From NCBI GenBank assembly GCA_005406025.1, contig BGZK01000184.1:310001-374000 (forward strand): DNA of 64,000 nucleotides, read 5' to 3'. The position numbers and the translations under genes are program-made. The DNA is from Eumeta japonica. Lineage: Eukaryota; Arthropoda; Insecta; Lepidoptera; Psychidae. Shown here piece after piece: positions 25,364-37,840 of the stretch. Position 1 is the first letter of the stretch. Every line of letters starts with the position of its first letter. The notes under the pieces were generated by a model. The model searched no databases and had not been told where the DNA came from. It saw only the letters and a list, made by a program, of their open reading frames with translations.

Positions 25364-26462
25364 ATACATTTTTTGGTGAGTGTGACTCAGGATTAAGATT
25401 ACTACGGGTTTACAAAAGGGTTTTTATGAGGGTTTTCTTTATAGTTAAATAATGTAGGTTAAGGTGGCGTGCAAGTTGGTTATCGGAAGTTGCTTGGACG
25501 AGCAATGTATATCGTTCACACGAGTAATAGATACTAGCTGTCAAGGTCAAAATCTATTAACTTCGACGATGTTATATATTATATTAGGTATTACAAAGCG
25601 GCTATAATGATTTATTTTTTGTAAGGCAAACATATTTGCTTAAATTCAAAATAGCGTTAATGGAAGCCGGTAAACGGTCAAGAGCCACAACATTTTGGTT
25701 ATATTTTATAAATATTATATTAATTTAAGTTAGGTAAAGCGGCCGGTTTCTTCTTATTATTTTTTTTTTTTTTTGCTTAATATGAGGCGGGCATATTATT
25801 TGATAATAAATTAGGTAAAGCGGGTTTTCTTAGATAGATATTCATTTTTAATTTTATTTAACATTTACCATTACGTTAAACGACTTTTCTTGTAGTTAGG
25901 TATTCTAAGCAAAATACATCGAAGGTAATTAAATGTAACATTTATTAGGTAGATAATTCGTGGTGGTTTAGAATAATTCATTATGTTCTGAATAGTTATA
26001 TGAACTTGCGGGCAATTTAATTAGGTATTTTCTTTGTTTGAAACATCTTCCTTTAATATTGTATTCATATAATAATTTATTTGAGTTAAGTTATTGCGGA
26101 TAACATTATTTAATGTTGGTAAAAGTTTAGGTTTTTTTTATGTTACATATTTTCCACGAGTATTATTAGCATATTGCGAAATAGTTTTTAATAGGAGTTT
26201 TCGGAAACGGATTCTACCGTCGGGAAATATTATTGTTTTTAGTTTACATAATAATTTTTCTTTTCTTTTTCTCTCTTTTCATCATACTTGCAGAGATCTT
26301 TGGACAAAGATTCCGCGGACGGTAAACAATATTATTTGATTTCCTATTGTAAAATAAATATTTATATAGTGATTAAGTGTTTATGAGAGTTTGATAAATT
26401 TTAAAAATAAAAATAGATTATGGGCACGCTTTGATGATTTCCCATAGTATCGAACCAAATTC

Positions 26463-27427
26463 ATGGAAGCATACGAGGCATTGCTGGCAACTTTGAATGA
26501 TTCCATACTTGATCATAAGGCGGTTCTAACTAAAGAGGATGCAGACTTTCCGAATTTTCAAATTAGCGGATTCGATTAAATTGGCCTTCGAAAACTTAGG
26601 ATGCGAGAAGGAATCGGAATGCACAGCGGGGCCGTATACAAGCTCGGCCAGGCCGGTGACGCGGGGGGCTTAATTTCGCGCTTGCCGATATTAATCCTCA
26701 CTTAATTTAGCAGGTAAAATCAGGACTATCTGTCGTTCATTAACATGTTCCATAGCTTAATCAATTCGCGGAATGACTTCACGGCAGGTCAAAAATATGC
26801 ATATTTGCTGTGCTGCTTCTCATCGAAACTGAGAGATTTGGGGTAGTTTTAAGCATCAGCGATGACTCTTACCCAAGCGCGCGGAATTCATTAGAGCGTC
26901 GCTATCAGAACACTCTGCGGTCAGCGGACTCTTTTAATTCGAAGATCTTAAATGTACCGAACGGTGCGGTTGCAGGGTCAAGGTTGCGGATGGACTTCCT
27001 CAATTCTCTCCTGATGTCTACCAAGTCTTTGGAGAAATTGGGATTTCTCGTGGGAGAGTGCTCGTACCTACTCATTCACATAGCGACGGCTGAACTACCG
27101 GTCGAGTTGAAAACGGAGTTCGAGCAAAGGTACGTCAGCGACTCTCGAGTACTGCAGACCTTCGAACAGCTCGTGGAGTTTCTCGAGAAGGAATGTTGGC
27201 TCTTCGACAACATTTTACGGGAAGTGCGGGAATCGAGCGGTAATGCGAGTCATAGTGTGACACCCAAACAGCGGGCGGATGACAATGCTCGCATGTTTGA
27301 AATCCCTCCACTGCTGCATCGGAAATCGAACCCAAAACCACGTCCGGTTATGCGGCGGAACGGTACCAGAGATGATTCGTTTTGTAAAACGGACGGTCAT
27401 GAAATAACCTCATGCGAGCGATTTTAA
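26463..27427 (+). pseudogene. gag-like region of the BEL/Pao element
   Basis: A short ATG frame at 26463 stops at once. The open part from 26810 encodes SLEKLGFLVGECSYLLIHIA followed by AELPVELKTEFEQRYV and LVEFLEKECW, the pattern of the gag domain (DUF1759) of BEL/Pao polyproteins. No intact zinc knuckle was seen; the frame ends at 27427. Confidence 0.75.
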
Positions 27428-28069
27428 AAAAAAATTCCGACACGCGAACTGCGTTTGTAGTACAACTCGGATTGTGTTCACCTACCTAGGGAGAGATTTC
27501 ACGCGGGAACGTGATGGGACTTCGCAACAATTTTTTTCTGTACTTTAATGCATCTTCGGCCAGGCGTATAGGGCAAACAGCTGGCCCTTCAAGGCAGCAC
27601 TTTGAGCCGGCGCACCCCATGGACGGAAGTGCTGGTTGCGCCAGTACGAGAAGCAACTCCCCTCGGAACGGAGTACGCGGTAGTCGACAGGCGAGCTCAA
27701 GGTCACCCATTTAGCGGATTGATTTTCTTAATTTTATGTTTACAATTTATTACTATCACAATTACAAATTTATTGCGAGTTGCTCATATTTAATATTTTC
27801 TATTAATATTTATATGGCAGCGCGGTATTTAACTATTACAAAATGGTAATGGTTATGGGATGGTTCTTGCGGTATTTCAAATCTTATTTTAAATTTCAAC
27901 TTAGATTTAATAATCAGATATCATTATCTGAAAAATTCACATGCGGGCGCTAAAAATTTATTAGTAATACTTCAGCGGGATTTTTGGATAATAGACGCGA
28001 CACGTGGTGCAAATTATCCTATTTTGTTGCATTCCGTGTTGACGACTAAAACCTAAAGCCTCTCAAGCC

Positions 28070-28867
28070 ATGATAGGAGATTTGCTTAAAAACCGGTTTT
28101 CTGCGGTTCGCCCATTCGTTGGTGGGGGTACAGATTTTGCGAGTCCATTTTATATCAAAACTCACGACTTGCGAAATCCTAAAATATTAAAGACGTACTT
28201 ATGTGTTTTCGTTTACCTTGCAACTAAAGCGGTTTATTTGGTAGTGGTGTCAGACCTCTCCACACTAGCGTTTCTGGACGCATTAAAACGATTTACTTCG
28301 CGGCGCGGGTTACCTACATAAATTCATTCCGACTGAGGAACCAATTATGTAGGCGCGGATAATCACTTACGGGATCTATATATCTACTTGCAAGAAAACC
28401 AATTTGATATAGGTCGCGAACTTTAGAAACAGGGCATAACCTGGATATTCAATCCACCTTCGTGTCCATTTCGGAGCGGATTATTCGAAGCAGTAGTAAA
28501 AGCTGCCAAAATACATCTATGGCGAGTGATTGGGGAGGAGAAGCTCACCTTTGAAGAACTCTCAACCATTTTCAAAAATAGAGGCGGTATTAAATTCGCG
28601 CTGTTATGTCCTCTTTCGAATGACCCTAATGACCAAGCGGTGTTCATTTCTGGTCATTTTCTAATTAACCAGCCGCGAAATGCGGTTCCGGAATATCCAT
28701 ATAGTAATATGCCAATTTCGCTGTTAATACGGTTCAGCGGCTGCAGCAGATTGTGTAAAATATTTGGAAGCGGTTTCAGTCCAAATATTTGGACACTGCA
28801 AAAGCAGTATAAGTGGACGGACTTAGAGGAATTTCCTCAAGTTGGAGGCTTAATCTTAATTAAGTAG
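28070..28867 (+). pseudogene. Integrase-like region of the BEL/Pao element
   Basis: Contains RPFVGGGTDFASPFYIK and LCVFVYLATKAVYLVVVSD, then after a stop an HSD..GTNYVGA segment and a FRSGLFEAVVKAAKIHL segment. These are the catalytic-core and downstream motifs of BEL/Pao integrases. In-frame stops show it is inactive. Confidence 0.75.
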
Positions 28868-29043
28868 GATCAATGTTCCTCCCCTCCAGTGGCGACGCGG
28901 GCGGATTTTAAAATTATACCCTGGACGGAATGTTGTCATACGGATAGTAGATGTGTGAACATTCAGCAGCGTATTATATCGAGCGGTTACCAGCCTTGCA
29001 CGTCTACCAATACAGTAGGCAGCAACCTACTTAGGGCGAGAGA

Positions 29044-29390
29044 TGTTTACGCCATTATTCCCCTTTTTATATTGTGTCACACATAGACTAATGTCAACTG
29101 AGAGGTGTGGGGGCAGGAGAGACATATGCGTGAGACATCACATTCGGACGCTAGCCGGTCATTAAAAGTGCTTCGCTTACGCGCGGATGAGTGGAAGCTA
29201 AATTGCGCGGGTTAGTGCGGGATTTATATGCCTTTCCACACAATAAGTTAGCTGGAGAGAAGACAATGAAATAAACAACACAACATAGCCACTAGACGAT
29301 TGCGGCTGGCACAGTCCGAGAACCTCGGATACGAAGGCGTGGAAAGAATGAGTCCCCAAACTGACTTATTCCTCAGGACTGTCCCGGCGC
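29044..29390 (+). repeat. 3' LTR of the BEL/Pao element
   Basis: 347 bases, colinear with the 5' LTR, followed by the target duplication GTAGT. Confidence 0.8.
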
Positions 29391-29499
29391 GTAGTGGTGT
29401 AGTTATTTCTCAAGCGGTCTGGCAAATATAATTTCAATATTTTGTTGAAAAATAATGTTAAGAATAAATTTTAATTAATTTATAGAATTTTAAAAGGCA

Positions 29500-29600
29500 A
29501 ATGAGCCTACGAGTTACCACTTAGTGGGTAATTATCGGTGCCCAAAAACACCCTCAACCCTAGTGAGAGTCACTAGTGCGTTGTCGTAGCGCATTAAAAA
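29500..29600 (-). mobile_element. Fragment of a lepidopteran LINE/SINE tail
   Basis: 'gagcctacgagttaccactt' followed by 'gggtaattatcggtgcccaa' and '..agtgcgttgtcg' is the reverse complement of a common lepidopteran retroelement end. Confidence 0.5.
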
Positions 29601-30049
29601 TAATTTATTATTTGACAAACCTTCAAAACCTTCTTAATATGATTATTTCGAAATTGTATTTATCGATATTAAGGCGTCACTTAGAAAGAAATTTATTATA
29701 ATCATTTAGAAACAATAATTTTTGCTCAATAATTTAATATCAATGTGAATCAGCATTTGGAATGGGTGATAATTTTGATGTCGAAAACAGTTGTTTATGA
29801 CGCATTTCTAGTGTAAGTTCTGTTACCTACGAAATAAAGATATTTTTGATTTGATTCGATTTGATTTGAATAACATAAAAAATATGTATGAAAAACTTCT
29901 GTAATATCTATTAAACAAAGACAATTTTTTTTATTTTCATTTGAGTTGAAAATTATCATTTTAATCAATATTATTTATTACATATCAGCTGAAAAGATTA
30001 ATTCAATAACAGGGTACAAAGAAAACACGTATAGACGTCAAGTTCTTAC

Positions 30050-30235
30050 ATGTACATTCCTCGGGCAGCACACATTTCTTAATAAGGTCGTCGTAGACGT
30101 AGCCCTTTCTACAGTCGCATCCGTTGTAAGGGCAGTCTTCAGTACAGGCCTTCCCTGTTCCCTTATAGTCCGAGCAAGTATGGTTACAGTGGTTGCCGCA
30201 ACCGGATATCGCGTTGAAATCACCACCGCAGCTGG
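30050..30235 (-). CDS. TIL-domain exon (SCGGDFNA type), predicted P1 Glu
   Basis: 186 bp, acceptor aatcgcag, donor GTAAGA. Begins SCGGDFNAISGCGNHC and ends CVLPEECT, ten cysteines. The loop is C-T-E-D-C, an acidic P1 that would be unusual for a serine protease inhibitor. Close paralogue of the exon at 33997. A 5.6-kb intron containing a BEL/Pao element follows. Confidence 0.9.
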
Positions 30236-31860
30236 CTGCGATTGATAAAAAAAAATATCAAAATTTTCCACAATTGGAAATGATTAGAGTTCTAAAAACG
30301 ATAATTGTAAAATACGATTGTATATAAATTTGAATTGTGTCTAGTCAACATTCGCATGTAAGGTTGTATACTTCAAATAGTGATTAATAGTCACTTGAAA
30401 ATGTTTGTTTATATTTTCAAAACTGGACAAATACAAATAATGAAAAAATTTTCTTGCTCAAATTTATTTGAATTGCATTGAAATAAAATTAGAATTACCA
30501 TTATGGTTTTATACGTTAAAATTTTTGTTACTCAAAAGTCAGAATGAAACCTCGATTTTTTTTTGTACAAGTTAAAATTACTTTTATTTTATTACTTACT
30601 TATTACGTCCGGTTTTATAAATCTTTTGTTATCGGTTTGAAATTCCTCAAAAAATGATTACGTTTGTCGATAGCCTGCACATGTCCGCAGTGAAATAATT
30701 TCAAATATTTTTTAGGAACATTATACTAAACAAAGCTTAAATGAGATTTTTCCAATATAAGCAAAGCTTTGGGTACCACTTTTTAAGACATTGCTTACAT
30801 ATTCAAAATATTTTTGTAGTGGTACCATTGATATTTTGACAAATAACCGAAAATGATCTTAAAAAACACCCTTATCCCCTGGTGTCCAAATTTAGTTAGT
30901 CAGACGATCTGAACTTGAATGAACTGAATTAAAGGTATATACAGTTTTCAAAATACATAGCATAATTAATTCATTATTCCAATCCAACTCTTCCATTGTC
31001 AAAATTGTAATGACCTTGGCCAATATCGAATTGTATTAACTTCTAGGTGTGCGAATCTGAACTCGCACTTAACCGGTTTTTAGCCTCAGTATGTAATTAA
31101 CATTGATGCATATAACCCGCATACTTTACTGTATATAACCTATACAGTTATATATAACTTTCCGCCGGCAGTTACGGCCTCGTGAACCTAGAATGTGTTT
31201 CTTCATATTTTACATTGAACAATTTTGCTTTCAATCCGACCTCGTTTCCGCTTTCGATTCTGGTCCCAACATTGTTCCTGATTCGATCCCGGTCACGTTT
31301 TTCGTTTCAGATCGGGCGCACGTGAATGGAAGGCTTAACGGCCCGTTTTTGTTGTTTGATGATCGGCTGAGTATTTGCAGGAGCGGCGCCTCGTCAACTT
31401 AGGTCGTCAAAATAATACCTACGAACACTATGTGTCTACAAAGGCGCAGAGTTTAAATTCCGATATGCCAACACGTATGCGATGTTCTATAGTAGACAGC
31501 CCAGATCTCAAAAACTGTCCTCGACCGGAAGCCATACCGTCGAGACAGCCATGCTCATTTTTCGATATCGATTCCGGACCGTGCCTATAACAGGCGCCGC
31601 TATCTGGCGGTCCTGGACGACTACCGTCAGCGGTCGGCGGTCCTACCGTCACAAGGACCACAGATTTCTATGTCACATGGTCGACCTTTTGAATGATTAC
31701 TGTGACTATACTGCATAAATGTTTAATGCATTTCGTAAGTAATACTCATACGAATTGATATCTTTATTTACACAATAAATCTATATGTACAAAAACTTTA
31801 CTATTATGTACATTTATATATATATAAAGAAGGATATGTATATTATGAAATAGATAGACT
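30236..31860. other. Intron with an unexplained GC-balanced patch
   Basis: 30240-31180 is plain AT-rich intron. 31190-31720 has several overlapping plus-strand frames of 69-78 codons with some Cys and Pro, but no start context, splice sites or family match. It also carries the short-period repeat words. Confidence 0.45.
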
Positions 31861-31861
31861 C

Positions 31862-32401
31862 AGAAACTATTTGACCGATCATTATGAAAATTGGTATGTA
31901 TATGTATTTTTTTACGTAGAAGATTTTTATGCTATCCCCATTGACGTAGCTCGCCACCAGGCGGAGCTCCGCTGTATCGACTTTTCCTTCCTTCAACCGA
32001 TTATCATGAAAATCATTATGTATATATATTTTTACGGAGAAAATGATTATGCTATCCCCATTGACGTAACCCACCGCTAGGTGGCGCTGCAATGTACCGA
32101 CTTCCGTATCGTTTAACTGATTGTTATGAAAATTAGTATGTACATGTTACCGCATCACACAAAAACGGCTAAACGGATTTTAATAAACATTTCACAGTTT
32201 CGTAGTATGGGATCCCACTTAACATCTAAGCTATGTATCATCTGATTTGGTGTGTAGAACCAGATATACAGTTTAATCTCTAAATAATAGAGAGGTCATT
32301 TAAAATGATCGTGTGGAAAAAATATAAATAAACGCCACGAACGCTTCTAAAACGGTCTAAATATCGTAGTCCACGCGGGCGGAGCTGCGGACAAAAGCTA
32401 G
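31862..32401 (+). mobile_element. Helitron-like non-autonomous element with tandem 120-base units
   Basis: Three units of about 120 bases start at 31871, 31992 and 32112 ('ttgaccgatcattatgaaaa' and relatives); the first two run through 'atgctatccccattgacgta' and a 'caccaggcggagctcc' type end. The region then reads 'ccacgcgggcggagctgcgg' and ends AAAGCTAG before TT, a CTAG terminus with a GC-rich segment just inside it, as in Helitrons. The 5' end was not defined. Confidence 0.55.
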
Positions 32402-33014
32402 TTATACTATAAATTTGTACCAAAAGGCGATGTTCCCATTTATTAATTACAAGTTTGCAACTCATCTATACAAACTATACGGATTTAAATAAGATAATAA
32501 ATATGTTCACGCAATATGCACGTCGGGGTACGTAGGGGCGTTTTCGTTGCGAACATTCTTCATTCTAATCCCGGTCCCGCATTTGGTTTCGACTCGCTCC
32601 TGTTCTCAAATAATTTCTATCACAATGATGGTTCGCAATTCTGCTTCACGCCCCGATTTTATTTTCAATGCCGCTATAGTTCACGATTTCTATTTGCTTC
32701 TGGCAATCGCTAGTACCAAAACAAAATATAGGTTACATTGCTCAGGGTTAATGTAGCTTTCTATTAGTAAAAGAATTTTCAGAATCAGTGTAGTAGATCG
32801 GTTTAACAGTGACCAACGCGTATGAAGTCGAGAATAATGCTATGCTAAATGATAAAATGCTAAAATAGATTGCATGAAACCCTCCCCATGAACACATATA
32901 TACATGAATCAACTTTCATAGCGTTTGATCAAATGATTTCGAAATCAATTAGTTTCGGACAGACCAATATATATAGATATGATCTGTAGCTCAAACAACA
33001 ACTCTGTTACTTAC

Positions 33015-33209
33015 GGCATTCTTTCTTCGGAATGCAAACTCCATCGGCATCTCTGACGAATCCTTCTTCGCACACGCAACCACCTTCGCAGGGGCCGGCG
33101 ATGTCGGGGCAGGCGACGGGAAAACCAAGGTCGTCGCACGTTTTAGTAACGCAATATCCCAAAACACAATTCACATATTTCTCATTCTTGGGGCACCGGT
33201 TGGGAGCGG
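33015..33209 (-). CDS. TIL-domain exon (KYVNC...TKTC type)
   Basis: 195 bp, acceptor ataatacag, donor GTAAGT. Begins APNRCPKNEKYVNC and ends VCIPKKEC, ten cysteines. Close relative of the exon at 34476, acidic in the Cys5-Cys7 region (CPDIAGPCEGGC). Confidence 0.92.
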
Positions 33210-33419
33210 CTGTATTATACAAAATGAAATTTAGGGTGACAGTAGCAAACGTCTATCCTCACAGTTTAATGTAACTGATATTAGAACAACTTGCGATTGG
33301 ATTATTGTAACATGAATATAATAAAACAATAATAATACATAAGGATTTAATGTTGACATCAAACTGAGGCAAAAGTTGTTTAGTTTTATTATTTTATAAT
33401 TATCATTTAAGAAGATATA

Positions 33420-33905
33420 CAGGGTGTCCGATGGCAAATTTATATTTTTAATTACGATTATTTCAAAAAGTAATAAACAGTGCGGGGGGAAGGTGGCGCC
33501 GTTGGAATTATCGATTGTGCGGATTTGTCAGTCACGATGTCGCAGTGGTCGAGTGAGCATCACGCGTTCGCAGTGGAGACATTTTTTAAGAGTAATGATC
33601 CTTACGTGATTGCTTGTCGACAATTTTGTTCAAAGTTCGGTATTCGATGAATACGTTAAATGACCGAGTGTAAATTTAATTCGTTCGTGGGTGCAGAGAT
33701 TCCACGCAACTGCTTCGGCTATGAATGTCCCAGGGCCCAGTCGATCTTCAAGGACTCCCGAAAACACAGAACTTGTTGAAAGCAGTTTACGTGAATATCC
33801 GCGACTTTCAATACGGAAAAGAGCAGCCTCACTGGAAGTTCCAGGAGCGATTATTCATGAAATCTAAAAAAAGGATCTGAAATTCCATCCTTACCTGATA
33901 ACCCA
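33420..33905 (+). pseudogene. DNA-transposon fragment with HTH-type N-terminus (DUF4817-like)
   Basis: ATG at 33537 opens a frame reading MSQWSSEHHAFAVETFFK and then CRQFCSKFGIR with a stop. After frame changes it continues FHATASAMNVPGPSRTSRTP and ELVESSLREYPRLSIRKRAA, ending KKDLKFHPYL. This is the N-terminal domain common to insect Tc1/mariner-like elements with DUF4817. The DDE part is missing. It lies in the intron between exons 33997 and 33015. Confidence 0.7.
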
Positions 33906-33996
33906 ATAGTTAATTTACGTCAGCTTTCTCTGCTCTTTTTGTATTATTCTATCATACTTTGCAAATTTTAAACTTAATAACGTTAGCATTACTTAC

Positions 33997-34179
33997 GACA
34001 ATCATTGGGTTTGACGCATTTTTCAATCGTGCTGTCATACACGTATCCTTTCTTACAGTTGCATCCGTTGTATAAGCAAGAGAGTGGGCAAACAACTCCT
34101 TTCTTCTGATAATCGGAACAAGTATTTCCGCAGTGGCTACCGCATCCGTTAGTGGCATTGAAATCACCACCGCAACTTG
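33997..34179 (-). CDS. TIL-domain exon (SCGGDFNA type), predicted P1 Leu
   Basis: 183 bp, acceptor tttactcag, donor GTAAGT. Begins SCGGDFNATNGCGSHC and ends KCVKPNDC, ten cysteines, loop C-P-L-S-C. Unlike other domains, Cys8-Cys9 contains KKGYVYDSTIEK rather than a DGxC turn. Confidence 0.92.
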
Positions 34180-34475
34180 CTGAGTAAACAAATTATACGA
34201 TTCTTTAATGGGAAATTATGCAAAGTTTGTGCGTAATATGCAATAATATAACTTAAACTAAAAACAGAGACGCAGTAATTTACGTCTTTTCTTCGTCAAA
34301 TGAAAGAACATCTTTATATATGGACGTTCTTTGCCTCAAAACACCTAAAGCGCCCATTTAGAGAGTATCCACAATACCAGTAATACAGAAAATGATGTCT
34401 TTCATAATTAGGCTAAGATCGGATAAATATAAAGAAAATGATAACTTCACAAAATTTAAAAATATAGACACTTAC

Positions 34476-34667
34476 GACAGTTTTCTTTAGGAATACACAG
34501 GCCTTTGCTGTTTCTGACGTATCCCTCTACACAGATGCAGCCTCCTGCACAGTTCCCTCCAACTGACACCCCAGTGCAAGCGATCGGAAAACCGAGTTCG
34601 CTGCACGTCTTCGGGCCGCAGTATCCGTCAACACAGTCCACGTACCTTTCGTTGAGTGGACACACAG
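34476..34667 (-). CDS. TIL-domain exon (RYVDC...PKTC type)
   Basis: 192 bp, acceptor ttttttctag, donor GTAAGT. Begins VCPLNERYVDCVDGYC and ends LCIPKENC, ten cysteines with one extra residue between Cys2 and Cys3 and one more before Cys4. Forms a duplicated pair with the next exon: (34476, 33997) corresponds to (33015, 30050). Confidence 0.92.
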
Positions 34668-35639
34668 CTAGAAAAAAAAAATCAATAGCTTAGCATGCAG
34701 TAACTTAATACACGAAAATAAAATAATAAGTATAATAAATGATATTGTAAAACGAGACAAATTGTGTTGTGAGTTGTTTTATGAACTTGGTAAAAAATTA
34801 AAATTTATTATTTTGTATATATTTATTCTTAAAAGAAATACTGAATACAGCACAAAGGTTGCGTATTTTCTTTTATAATTATTCTTTGTGTATCAGACAA
34901 TATATTAAAAAAACTGTAAGAACTAATTCAACTAAAGTTTACTCTAGATAGCTCCAAATACGAGTATGTTCATTGTTTCCGTTATATATTGGATTATTTG
35001 TAAATAAAACTAAAATAAACAAAGTGTTCCAATTATAAAAAAAATATATATATTTACAAGTGTTCTAATTGTTACAAGTGTCCCAATTTATAAATTTGTT
35101 GTAATAATAGGCATAAATAGTTTTGTTTATTGTTAAATAATGTTGTTTTATAGAAAAACACAGAAATTTTAATAAATTTCATAAGTAAAATCTCTACCTT
35201 TCAAACAATCGATTATGTATTTTATAAGATATTCTACAGTATATATAGATAGTTAAAATCATAACCCTCCTTTTGGTTCACCGTAGTCAACCAAAAGATT
35301 GAACAAAACAACCGAAAGATTGTTTGTTAGGTTGACCTTTGAAGCCGCAAGGGATTTATGTGCAGATTATATTTCCCGCATAGTTCATGTGCAGGACATA
35401 GGTTAATTTTGTTCAACGAAAACGAACAGTTCCTGTGAGACTGATTGATTTATGTGTGTTATATATAATATATGTTATATGATCACTGAGTGATTATAAA
35501 TAACCTTATAATAGATAAGCAAATCAGGATACATAGGTTTGCAAATTGGTTTGATGTAACTTCTAAAATTCTTTTAGTACTTTCAAAATTCTTAATTTAA
35601 GTGAGATTAAAACTTATCTCAAATTTAAAATGATTCAAC

Positions 35640-36200
35640 GCGGAAGAATACGCAAGACGCATTATCGACGTGATGTTCGTGATCAAAATCGAGATTAAGA
35701 TATGAATCAGATTGAAAGCTTTACTAGGATTATAATCGAGAACGAGGCCACAATAGGAATAAACAGTAGAACGGAAATCGAAGTTGACAACAGAACTAAG
35801 ATCAGAACTATGACTGAAGGAAAGACAGAGGGCCTTATAAAAATGTGATATTAATTCATTTCATGTCCACGCGGATGAAACTGATTCCACTTCCGGTTTC
35901 TAATTATATTTCCACTGCCTGTTGCGATCCTATTCTCGTACCAAGTTAAATTTGAGTTCAGTTCTTGACTCCGATTTCGAGTCCGCTATAGATTTCGGGT
36001 CCAGTCTCGCTCCTAATTCAGATTTCAGTTTGGATCTGGACTTCGAATATGACAAGATTTGAAAGAATCTAAGCTCTCGTAAGCTCCATCCTACTTTGAA
36101 TTAAATCCCGGTGCTACAGTCGATTACAAACATAATGTACTATTTTAGGTTCTTCTAAAAGATCTCTCGCTCCAAGTCAGATTCTGGTCTTACTCTAGAT
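35640..36200. repeat. Degenerate short-period repeat (GATTCC/TTCCGAT-like)
   Basis: Many loosely spaced copies of words such as gattcc, gtttcgat, ccggtttc and their complements, in purine-rich form up to about 35820 and pyrimidine-rich form from about 35880. Similar stretches lie at 12880-12970, 31230-31310 and 32560-32710. No open frame of note. Confidence 0.5.
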
Positions 36201-36995
36201 TATGATCTAGGATTTTCAGATACTTCTTTCTCTCTGTCTTATTCTTCTCGGATTCTATCATCGTATTATGTTTTTTATGCGATGAATTATTTAAAAGAAG
36301 ATGCCGAATACCAATTACAAGATTACAACTTTAAAACTAACGGTTTTTTTAATACAAAATCTATCTGTTTTTATCACACGATCAAAAACTTTTCTTAATT
36401 GTTGTCTATATCATTATACAAATAAAAGTTTCACCTTTCTAAACCAAACGGTTTAGTCTAGGCATTATTAAATGATTCAGTCGGGCAGAACATGTTATTG
36501 TAAAATATTGTGTATTCAGATAGCAGCATTCGCATATATCATACAACTTGATTCGGTCTATAAAAATCATATAGAATCGCACAGAATCTTTTCCCGATCC
36601 TGGATAAAAGAAAGGTTGCGTGTTTAAATTTAATTTAGACTAACGAACCAACAGATACTATTCTGAATTTACAATATCAATAGACTGTCGCTGCCCGATC
36701 GTTAAAATAGCCAGTCAGTTGGATGTATAGGCCTTTACTAACCTAAACGCCGTCATGCAACTGGTTTACCTTGATGCTTATATATTGGCATCAATAACCA
36801 ATGTCGTTTAACGGACGCAGATAATAGTTTGGACTAAGCGTCATTTATGATTACGAAGAAGGAGAATTACTATTAAAAACATTTGAGAATGCCGATTTTA
36901 TGAATAACTCAAAAGATTTGTATTTAAAAAAAATATTTTAAATATAAACTTTTATTTTTTTTAAGTATGAAGTATAATATGTTTACTTAAATGTG

Positions 36996-37048
36996 AATTT
37001 AATATGCATAATAACAATACTTAATATTGTTATTATGCATATTAAATT
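36996..37048. repeat. 53-base perfect palindrome
   Basis: 24-base arms around CTTAA (left arm begins AATTTAATATGCATAATAAC). Upstream of exon 34476 in gene direction, inside an intron. Confidence 0.9.
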
Positions 37049-37213
37049 AATAGAAATAATTGAATAAAATCATCACCATGTCAAATCTATTCAACGACAA
37101 TGCTGAAGTTGTTGAAGTTTTGTAGTACACGTTTTATACATTGATTGTAATCACTAAATTAAATACCAGAGTTCGTAAAAACTATAGGCTTTCAGTATTT
37201 AATCACGCCGCGC

Positions 37214-37251
37214 CATTTGTGATAACATTTGATAAAACGTTATCACAAATG
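37214..37251. repeat. Hairpin with 13-base arms
   Basis: CATTTGTGATAAC and its complement separated by 12 bases; about 70 bases downstream of exon 37319. Confidence 0.8.
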
Positions 37252-37318
37252 TTATTTTTAAACAATTTTCAGCAATGCAGCAATTTATAACATAATTATA
37301 GACAACTCCAGTACTCAC

Positions 37319-37498
37319 AGCACTCTTGAGGTTTCACGCAAAGCCCAAAATCGTTTTTCACGAAGCCTTCATCACAGAAACAGCCTTCTACGCACAAAGC
37401 AATACATGTTTTAAGTGGTTGTCCTATGCTACGGCATGTGCGTGGGCAAGCGGAACCGCATTGTTTGTATGTTGCGTGCTTAACACATTCGGGTTCGG
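37319..37498 (-). CDS. TIL-domain exon, predicted P1 Ala
   Basis: 180 bp, acceptor tttacag, donor GTGAGT. Begins EPECVKHATYKQCG and ends LCVKPQEC, ten cysteines, loop C-I-A-L-C. The open frame seen on the plus strand here is a shadow. Confidence 0.92.
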
Positions 37499-37840
37499 CT
37501 GTAAATGGGAATTCTTGTGTTAAATAAAATTTAATTTAATAATATCTTCGGACAATGCATAGCACCATCTGGTTCCAAACTAAGCAACGAGGCTTGTACT
37601 ATGGGTACGAGACAGTTGATATACTACATACATAATTTTTTGTAAATATATATATATATATGTATAATACATATAGTAGGAGGTCCCAAGCGGGGATTTT
37701 TGAAGTAACTTCAGCCCGACAGATTAACATAAGAGAAGAAATCTTGTACCCTTTTATGTACTTCTACCACATATAAGCCCTTAATATAAGGGTGTGCGTC
37801 CAGGGCAGTCGATCAGATTAGTAAAAAAAAATCGATCCCT

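Larger units (their letters stand above)
25015..29390 (+). mobile_element. Degenerate BEL/Pao-type LTR retrotransposon
   Basis: Two direct LTRs (25015-25363 and 29044-29390) both begin TGTTTACGCCATT and share the 'ttcctcRggac..tcccggcgc' end. GTAGT flanks the element on both sides (25010-25014 and 29391-29395), a 5-bp target duplication as expected for BEL/Pao. Inside are a gag-like frame (26810-27427) and an integrase-like frame (28070-28867), with stops and frameshifts. Protease, reverse transcriptase and RNase H are not recognisable; the interior is about 3.7 kb, shorter than full elements. It sits in the intron between TIL exons 30050 and 24278, opposite in strand to the gene. Confidence 0.85.

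Noticed and set aside
26810..28867. Host gene on the plus strand
   Set aside because: Residues match BEL/Pao gag and integrase and lie between LTRs.
31375..31718. Plus-strand frames with several Cys and Pro
   Set aside because: Overlapping frames, no start context or splice sites, no recognisable family.
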